The notes under the pieces were generated by a model. The model ran no database searches. It was not told the origin of the DNA and saw nothing but the letters and a program-made list of their open reading frames with translations. From the NCBI GenBank assembly GCA_030667645.1, contig DAOUVM010000045.1, positions 1 through 10,729 of the forward strand: a stretch of 10,729 nt of DNA, in the 5' to 3' direction. Position numbers and translations under genes: made by a program. Positions 5,999-10,729 of this stretch are shown piece after piece; the stretch's first letter is position 1, and every line of letters starts with the position of its first letter. Source of the stretch: Ardenticatenales bacterium. GTDB lineage: Bacteria > Chloroflexota > Anaerolineae > Promineifilales > UBA4811.

Positions 5999-6481
5999 TG
6001 CCATCAGCAACACCTCCCCTTTGCTCTACCTCTACCGAATCGGCATCATCGAGTGGATGCCCAGACTGTTCGAGAGCATATGGGCACCCAGCGCAGTGGT
6101 AGCCGAATTACGGGAAGGTCAGCAAAGAGGCTATGAGGTTCCCATCGCGGCCGACTAAGCCTGGCTGCGGATTATTGAACCGCGCGCTGTGCCGTCCGAA
6201 TGGCTGTCACTGATCTGGGCAAAGGAGAGCTTCAGACGATGGCACTGGCATTGGAGAATCCAAACCAGGTTGTTCTGTTAGATGACGCGCTAGCACGGCG
6301 GATCGCCCAGTCGGCCGGCTTGTGAGTTTGGGGAACACTCGGTGTTCTGCTTGAGGCAAAGTCGCGCGCACTGACCCCGCGCATTGCGCCACTGGTCGGC
6401 CGGCTACAGGATAGCGGGATGTGGATTTCAGACGCCATTCGCGAGCGAGTGCTAGCTCTCGCCGACGAGCCGCTGGAATAA
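5991..6481 (+). pseudogene. DUF3368 PIN-like toxin, inactivated by two stops and a frameshift
   Basis: Reads from TTG at 5991 (overlapping the antitoxin stop by 8 bases) as PDAISNTSPLLYLYRIG, the start typical of DUF3368 (PF11848) with the acidic/SNTSP motif of PIN-like nucleases. The frame hits TAA at 6156-6158, but AWLRIIEPRAVPSEWLSL continues the family sequence. At about 6212 one base (probably G) is missing. One frame over, DLGKGELQTMALALENP and VVLLDDALARRIAQSAGL follow, including the conserved D-D. A TGA at 6323-6325 interrupts, and then VWGTLGVLLEAKSRAL and the C-terminal MWISDAIRERVLALA run to TAA at 6479-6481. The full ~163-codon length is preserved, so decay is by point mutations and looks recent. 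ATG-based start calls are misleading: no ATG fits the family N-terminus. Confidence 0.85.
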
Positions 6482-6705
6482 TCGACGCTCTTGCTAACGG
6501 AATACGCCACAATGTGAGCTCAGAACCTGCGGATACGTGGGCCGGGCGTCCCACATTGTTTCCTTGGCCGCCTCACCAGCGACCTCACGCTATCGCGCCA
6601 CTGCGCTGGCGGTCCCTTTACCAGCGCCATCCCCCACGCATGTGCGTAATGATCACGGTGATTGCCCGGATGTGGGTGCGATGCGCGCTGTGGCGTCTCC
6701 TGCGA
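6482..6705. other. Intergenic stretch with small inverted repeats
   Basis: First part of the ~400-base gap between the toxin pseudogene and the dipeptidase. No coding frame is convincing. Visible structures are GCGCTGG (6603-6609) with CCAGCGC (6621-6627), ACGCA-tg-TGCGT near 6638-6649, and ATCACgGTGAT near 6652-6662. The first resembles the ACCAGC/GCTGGT hairpin of the tandem repeat just downstream. Confidence 0.35.
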
Positions 6706-6761
6706 GCACCAGCCGCACGGAGCGCTGGTACCCGCACCAGCCGCACGGAGCGCTGGTACCC
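6706..6761. repeat. Perfect 28-bp tandem duplication with internal hairpin
   Basis: Bases 6706-6733 and 6734-6761 are identical 28-mers, beginning GCACCAGCCGCACGG and ending GCTGGTACCC. Each unit contains ACCAGC and GCTGGT as inverted arms and can form a hairpin. The following ATACC...GGTAT segment looks like a degenerate third arm pair. Such ACCAGC/GCTGGT units are a common intergenic repeat type in related genomes (recollection). Confidence 0.85.
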
Positions 6762-6781
6762 ATACCGGTTCCTGGTATAAT
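6762..6781 (+). promoter_or_regulatory. Extended -10 promoter of the dipeptidase operon, inside a palindrome
   Basis: TGGTATAAT (6773-6781) is a perfect extended -10 element (TG-n-TATAAT); there is no good -35, which extended -10 promoters can do without. The -10 overlaps an inverted repeat ATACCGG-TT-CCTGGTAT (6762-6778, one bulged base), so a repressor binding there could block it. Expected leader about 100 bases to the ATG at 6889. Confidence 0.6.
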
Positions 6782-6888
6782 CCGCCCGGCTGGAGGCCCT
6801 CCGGGACGGCCGGCGCCACCAACACGCTGTCACGGGCGGCCGCCATTCAAGTGCACCGTCTATTTTCGATCATCACGCGAGGCAGAGA

Positions 6889-8250
6889 ATGAACCCCTTG
6901 GAATACGCACGCACACACTCGGCCGAGGCTCTGGCCGAACTGGAAGAGTTTATTCGCATCCCCTGCATCAGCACCCAGGCGGAACACAAACCGGACATGG
7001 TACATGCGGCCGGCTGGTTGCGCGATCAACTGCTGGCGGCCGGATTCCCCCGCGCGGAGGTGATGCCCACGGCCGGCCACCCGGTCGTCTATGCCGAATG
7101 GCGACCCCATCCCGGCCGGCCCACCATCCTGGTCTATGGCCACTATGACGTGCAACCGGCCGATCCATTGGACCTCTGGCGCACGCCCCCCTTTAGCCCC
7201 ACTCGGATTGGGGACGACCTCTTTGCCCGCGGCGCTTCGGACGACAAGGGCCAACTCTACACCCACGTCAAGGCGATCCAGGCTTTCAAAGAGACGATCG
7301 GCGCCCCACCGATCAATATCCGATGCCTCTTTGAGGGAGAAGAAGAGAGCGGGAGCCCCAGCCTCGCCCCGTTCATCCAGCAGCACAAGGAGTTGCTGGC
7401 GGCCGACGTAGCGGTCGTCTCTGACGGGCAGATCATCGACAAAGAGACCCCTGCCATCGTCTATGGGCTGCGCGGCATCTCTTACCTGGAGGTCAAGGTG
7501 ACCGGCCCGGCCGGCGATCTCCATTCGGGCGGCTATGGCGGCGCGGTGCACAACCCCATCCACGCGCTCAGCGCGATGATCGCCGGGCTGCACGACGCCA
7601 ACGGCCGGATCACCATCCCCGGCTTTTATGATCGGGTGCGCGATCTCCTTCCGGACGAGCGGGCCGGTCTAGCCAGCATCCCCTTTGATCACGACGGCTG
7701 GCTGAAAGAAGCGGGCGTGAGCCACGCGTGGGGCGAGCCCGACTATACCATCATCGAACGCTCCAGCGCCCGGCCGACGCTCGACGTCAACGGCATCTGG
7801 GGCGGATACATCGAACCCGGGGCCAAGACGGTGCTGCCCAGCAAGGCGCATGCCAAGATATCCATGCGGCTGGTACCGGATCAAGAGCCGCAAGAGGTAT
7901 TCCGCTTGATCGAGGAGCATCTGAAAGCGGTCGCGCCCAAGTCGGTGAGCGTAGAGGTGCAGTATCTGCATGGGGGCGATCCGGCGATCGTCAGGCGGGA
8001 CAGCCCGGCGATGAACGCCGCGGTCGGCGCTTATGCGGCCGCTTTTGGATCCGAACCCCACTTTGTACGAACCGGCGGCTCTATCCCGGTGATCGCCGAG
8101 TTCCAGAAAGTGCTGGGGATCGAGACCATCCTGATGGGCTTTGGCTTGCCGGATGACAACCTGCACGCCCCCAACGAAAAGTTCCACCTGCCCAACTATT
8201 ACCGGGGGATCGAGACGGTCATCCGATTTCAGGAGCTTTTGGCCGGCTGA
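6889..8250 (+). CDS. M20 family metallo-dipeptidase
   Basis: Cytoplasmic zinc dipeptidase of 453 aa, M20 family, closest in motif pattern to the CNDP-like branch that hydrolyses dipeptides. Di-metal site residues are all present: His85 and Asp87 in YGHYDVQP, Asp118 in GASDDKG, Glu152 (general base) and Glu153 in EGEEESGS, Asp179 in SDG, and His426 in NLHAPNE. Their spacing matches human CNDP2 closely (Asp to Glu pair 34 residues apart in both). The lid/dimerisation domain occupies ~190-315, with the conserved DLHSGGYGG (210-218). The start ATG has GAGG (6879-6882) 6 bases upstream and the extended -10 promoter ~108 bases upstream. It is followed after 45 bases by the acyl-CoA dehydrogenase, probably in one operon. 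Substrate cannot be assigned; related enzymes are often annotated simply as 'dipeptidase'. Confidence 0.93.
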   Translation: MNPLEYARTHSAEALAELEEFIRIPCISTQAEHKPDMVHAAGWLRDQLLAAGFPRAEVMPTAGHPVVYAEWRPHPGRPTILVYGHYDVQPADPLDLWRTPPFSPTRIGDDLFARGASDDKGQLYTHVKAIQAFKETIGAPPINIRCLFEGEEESGSPSLAPFIQQHKELLAADVAVVSDGQIIDKETPAIVYGLRGISYLEVKVTGPAGDLHSGGYGGAVHNPIHALSAMIAGLHDANGRITIPGFYDRVRDLLPDERAGLASIPFDHDGWLKEAGVSHAWGEPDYTIIERSSARPTLDVNGIWGGYIEPGAKTVLPSKAHAKISMRLVPDQEPQEVFRLIEEHLKAVAPKSVSVEVQYLHGGDPAIVRRDSPAMNAAVGAYAAAFGSEPHFVRTGGSIPVIAEFQKVLGIETILMGFGLPDDNLHAPNEKFHLPNYYRGIETVIRFQELLAG

Positions 8251-8295
8251 CCCGATTCCGAACCATCTGATACCCGGAGCGCGGGAGGCGTAACG

Positions 8296-9528
8296 ATGCT
8301 GGATGTGACCTTGACCGAACAACAAAAGGATCTGCGGCGCCAGGTGCGCGAGTTTGTGCGCTGGGTGCCGCGCGACCTGCTGCTGGAAATGGACGCCGAT
8401 CAGGTGCGCTATCCACGCGAGTACGTGCGGGAGGCCGCCCGCCGCAAGCTGTTGGGGCTGCGCTTTCCGCCGGAATACGGCGGCCGGGGACTGCAATGGC
8501 GCGACGAGATCGTGGCTCTGGAGGAGGTCGGGGTGTTGGGGGCCTCTTTGGGCTGCCTCTATTCGCTGGTCAGCATCGTGGGCGACGCTCTCCACCATTT
8601 TGGCACCGCTGAACAGAAACAGAAATACCTGGCTCCACTGATCAGCGGTGAGCTTTGTTGCGCCGAGGCGCTCACCGAACCGAGAGGAGGCTCTGATTTC
8701 TTTGGAGCAACCGCCACTGCCACCCGAGAGGGGGACACGTACGTCCTGAGGGGCCAGAAACGGTTCATCGTGGGCGCCGAGGGCGCGGACATCTTTATGG
8801 TCTATGCCCGCACGAGCGAGGACGGACTGAGCGCTTTCATCGTTGAGCGGGAGATGGGCATTGAGGTCGAGTACCTGTATGGGTTGATGGGAACGCGCGG
8901 CGGCGGCGCCGGCCGGATCGTTTTTCATGACACCCGGGTTCCGGCCGAGAACTTGCTGCTGGGTGAGAACCGGGGCGAGCAGATCTTTAACCAGATGATG
9001 ATACCCGAGCGGATGACCTCGGCCGCGTGCGCCGTCGGACTAGGCCGGGCCGCCCTCGAGGTGGCCCTGCGCTACAGCAACAAGCGCAAGGCGTTTGGGC
9101 GCCGAATCCGCCAGTTCCAGGGGGTCAGTTTCAAGATCGCCGATAGCATTACCACGCTCGACGCAGCCCGGGGGCTGATCCTGGGCGCCGCCGCGGCCGC
9201 GGACACGGCCGCGGACCGCCTGGGAAGTACGGGTCACACGAGGCGGCTGGTCTCCGAGGCCAAGAAATTCGCCACCGACACGGCCTGGGAGGTGGTGAAT
9301 CATGCCATGCAAATCATGGGTGGGATCGGGTACACCAACATCTATCCCATCGAGCGGATGCTGCGGGATGCCCGCCTCATGATGATCTGGACCGGCACCA
9401 ACGAGATCATGAACCTCATCATCCAGCACGAGTATTACCTGGAGGTGCTGGCAGAGACGGGAGAGGGACGAGCCTTGGATCTGGATGCCCAGGAAGCCGG
9501 CGCCACTGACGAAAAGATCTACGAATGA
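8296..9528 (+). CDS. Acyl-CoA dehydrogenase family protein
   Basis: FAD flavoprotein of 410 aa, usual length for the family, expected to oxidise an acyl-CoA thioester to the 2-enoyl form and pass electrons to ETF. The N-terminal helical domain includes PPEYGGRGLQW (58-68). The middle beta domain has AEALTEPRGGSD (123-134) contacting FAD. The C-terminal domain has RYSNKRKAFGRRIRQFQ (259-275) and QIMGGIGYTNIYPIERMLRDAR (339-360). In most short/medium-chain enzymes the catalytic Glu precedes 'GT' near the end; here that position is Thr366 (IWTGTNEI). Glu238 in IPERMTSAA aligns with the alternative catalytic Glu of isovaleryl-CoA and long-chain dehydrogenases, so branched or long-chain substrates are more likely (inference). 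GGGAGG sits 7 bases before the ATG. The stop overlaps the next start as ATGA, implying translational coupling. Confidence 0.93.
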   Translation: MLDVTLTEQQKDLRRQVREFVRWVPRDLLLEMDADQVRYPREYVREAARRKLLGLRFPPEYGGRGLQWRDEIVALEEVGVLGASLGCLYSLVSIVGDALHHFGTAEQKQKYLAPLISGELCCAEALTEPRGGSDFFGATATATREGDTYVLRGQKRFIVGAEGADIFMVYARTSEDGLSAFIVEREMGIEVEYLYGLMGTRGGGAGRIVFHDTRVPAENLLLGENRGEQIFNQMMIPERMTSAACAVGLGRAALEVALRYSNKRKAFGRRIRQFQGVSFKIADSITTLDAARGLILGAAAAADTAADRLGSTGHTRRLVSEAKKFATDTAWEVVNHAMQIMGGIGYTNIYPIERMLRDARLMMIWTGTNEIMNLIIQHEYYLEVLAETGEGRALDLDAQEAGATDEKIYE

Positions 9529-10532
9529 CAGCCGGTCTCGCCGAACTGCTGCACGTTGACCCCCCTCTGCTCCGGCTGGAAATCGGCGGCGACGGCCGAT
9601 TCCACGCGGGCCGGGAAGGAGTGGATGCGATCCTCACCCCGGCCGATCGCCGGGTTGAGTTTATCTGCTACCGGGACAAGACGCTCTGCTATGTCAAGTC
9701 GGCCCTGGGCTATCCCGCCCTGTACCCCTGGGCGCCGGTTTGCATCGACCGGCCGATCAAGGCGGTGCTGATGGACCTGGACGGTACGAGTGTGCGGAGC
9801 GAGCGGTTCTGGATGTGGGTCATCGAGCAGACGACCGGCCGCCTGCTGGGCAATCCGCGCTTTCGTCTGGAGGAAGAAGACCGGCCGCACGTTTCCGGGC
9901 ACAGCGTCTCGGAACACTTGCAGTATTCCATCGGCAAGTACGCGCCCGATAGCAGTCTGGATATCGAGCAAGCCCGGGCGCTGTATTTTGAGATCACCCA
10001 CCGGGAGATGGAGGCGATTGCCGCCGGCGGCGGCCGGCCGGACGCCTTTCAGCCCGCGCCCGGGCTGAAGGAATTCCTCACCGGCCTCAAGGACCAAGGC
10101 ATCAAGATCGGCCTGGTGACCTCGGGGCTATACGAAAAAGCATGGCCCGAGATCCTCTCCGCTTTTCGGACCATGGAGATGGGGGACCCGCGCGAGTTTT
10201 ACGATGCCATCATCACAGCCGGCTTTCCCATGCGACCCGGTGAGCCCGGCACCCTGGGGGAACTCTCGCCCAAGCCGCACCCGTGGCTCTATGCCGAAAC
10301 CGCCCGCGTAGGTTTGGGGATCGATTACTCGGATCGCCACTCGGTGGTCGGGATCGAGGATAGCTCGGCCGGCATCATCTCGATCCGGCTGGCAGGGTTT
10401 GCCGCCATTGGCTTGCAGGGAGGCAATATCGAGCCAAGCGGGACTCGCGGGTTGTGCAGCCACTATTGCGCAACCCTGTCCGACGCGGCGGACCTGCTCG
10501 GCTCGAGCGCTCCCAACGGACGCAGTCGATAA
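9525..10532 (+). CDS. HAD-family hydrolase with N-terminal extension
   Basis: A 335-aa protein whose residues ~78-330 form a HAD phosphatase/phosphomutase-like domain. Motif I is MDLDGT (nucleophile Asp84, acid/base Asp86), motif II VTSG (Thr199/Ser200), motif III SPKPHP (Lys250) and motif IV VGIEDSSAGI (Asp279). A helical cap is inserted at ~92-185. All catalytic residues are present, so it should be active; the phosphorylated substrate is unknown. Unusually, ~77 residues precede motif I (HAD proteins of this class normally begin within ~10 residues of it). They include GGDGRFHAGREGVDAI and VEFICYRDKTLCYV and look like a small beta-rich domain that I do not recognise. The start is fixed by the ATGA overlap with the dehydrogenase gene; starting at Met83 instead would place the start inside motif I. 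It is the third gene of the M20-ACAD-HAD unit. Confidence 0.87.
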   Translation: MTAGLAELLHVDPPLLRLEIGGDGRFHAGREGVDAILTPADRRVEFICYRDKTLCYVKSALGYPALYPWAPVCIDRPIKAVLMDLDGTSVRSERFWMWVIEQTTGRLLGNPRFRLEEEDRPHVSGHSVSEHLQYSIGKYAPDSSLDIEQARALYFEITHREMEAIAAGGGRPDAFQPAPGLKEFLTGLKDQGIKIGLVTSGLYEKAWPEILSAFRTMEMGDPREFYDAIITAGFPMRPGEPGTLGELSPKPHPWLYAETARVGLGIDYSDRHSVVGIEDSSAGIISIRLAGFAAIGLQGGNIEPSGTRGLCSHYCATLSDAADLLGSSAPNGRSR

Positions 10533-10588
10533 CAACTTCTTTTGTGACCGCTCTACCCGTGAAACAGCAATGAAAACGGAAAGCTGTT
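10531..10588. repeat. Palindromic intergenic repeat, copy B
   Basis: Bases 10544-10588 match copy A (691-735) at 40 of 45 positions and in the same orientation. The left arm AACAACTTC begins within the HAD stop codon, and the right arm is GAAAGCTGTT. Unlike copy A the arms are no longer perfectly complementary. The stop codon of the HAD gene is thus partly made of repeat sequence. The IS-like array begins directly after it. Confidence 0.75.
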
Positions 10589-10595
10589 CCTGTCA

Positions 10596-10729
10596 TTCAC
10601 CGGGCTATAATGGGCCACCTGTGTTCACCCATAGGGGGCCACGCATGTTCACCCAAACCGGGCCACCTGTGTTCACCCAAGCTGGCCCAGTCGTGTTCAC
10701 CCTGAACGGGCCAGGATGGCGCTGGTGAA
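10596..10729. mobile_element. Terminal repeat array, probable end of an IS21-family element (runs off window)
   Basis: TGTTCACCC occurs at 10622, 10646, 10670 and 10694, exactly 24 bases apart. Each copy is followed about 6 bases later by a GGGCCA or GGCCCA core, and a partial unit (TTCACC, then GGGCCACCTG) begins at 10596. Multiple direct transposase-binding repeats of TTCACC/GGGCCA type next to a TG terminus are characteristic of IS21-family ends. The transposase genes (istA/istB) would lie to the right, outside the window. TATAAT at 10606-10611 could serve as an outward or inward -10. The array also reads as an open octapeptide-repeat frame, which I regard as a by-product of the 24-base period. 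Confidence 0.55.

Noticed and set aside
5958..6158. Intact 66-aa protein downstream of the antitoxin
   Set aside because: The ATG-started frame has a non-family N-terminus and ends at a nonsense codon; the sequence beyond clearly continues the DUF3368 toxin.
7669..8928. 419-aa minus-strand open frame
   Set aside because: It spans the antisense of two well-recognised genes (dipeptidase and acyl-CoA dehydrogenase), a usual by-product of GC-rich codon bias.
10570..10728. Octapeptide-repeat protein (units such as PPVFTQAG) at the right edge
   Set aside because: The repeat follows from a 24-base DNA period divisible by three; motif layout fits transposase-binding sites better, and no ribosome binding site is seen.
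10622..10729. CRISPR array
   Set aside because: Units are only 24 bases in total with a 9-base constant core and partly conserved remainder, so there are no unique spacers of normal length and no cas genes.

Overview
The window looks like a piece of a high-GC bacterial chromosome, most likely from the Chloroflexota (Anaerolineae/Caldilinea-like lineages). This rests on GC-rich coding DNA crowded with GGCCGG/GCCGGC words, an exported protein carrying the 'YLPLVLNG' segment typical of secreted Chloroflexota proteins just after its signal peptide, small intergenic hairpin repeats, and abundant toxin-antitoxin debris. The assignment is inference; there is no rRNA or marker gene here.

Layout. At the left edge, on the minus strand, is the N-terminal 215 codons of a HisC-type aminotransferase (1-645). 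Upstream of it lie a palindromic repeat (copy A, 671-738), a chimeric remnant of a toxin-antitoxin pair (738-923) and a 141-bp MITE-like element with CTAG ends (1020-1160). All remaining genes are on the plus strand. They are a DUF2202 ferritin-like lipoprotein (1447-2307), a YbdG-type small-conductance mechanosensitive channel (2571-3797), a secreted CAP-domain protein (4246-5289) with a good intrinsic terminator, an intact UPF0175 antitoxin (5747-5998), and a DUF3368 PIN-like toxin pseudogene (5991-6481) broken by two nonsense codons and a frameshift. After a repeat-rich gap with a strong extended -10 promoter comes an apparent operon: M20 dipeptidase (6889-8250), acyl-CoA dehydrogenase (8296-9528) and a HAD hydrolase with an unusual N-terminal extension (9525-10532). 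The last two are joined by an ATGA overlap.

The right edge holds a second copy of the palindromic repeat (copy B, 10531-10588) starting in the HAD stop codon. It is followed at once by an array of exactly 24-bp-spaced TGTTCACCC/GGCCA motifs that looks like the end of an IS21-family element continuing beyond the window.

How it fits together. The first three plus-strand genes look like independent housekeeping or envelope functions: a diiron-type lipoprotein, an osmotic safety valve and a secreted CAP protein. The M20-ACAD-HAD cluster is the only clear multigene transcription unit; its shared pathway cannot be named from sequence. The gaps collect small mobile or repeat elements and two decayed toxin-antitoxin loci. 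I see no convincing new defence or biosynthetic system. The most unusual items are the decayed TA loci, the A/B repeat pair, the MITE-like element and the HAD N-terminal domain.
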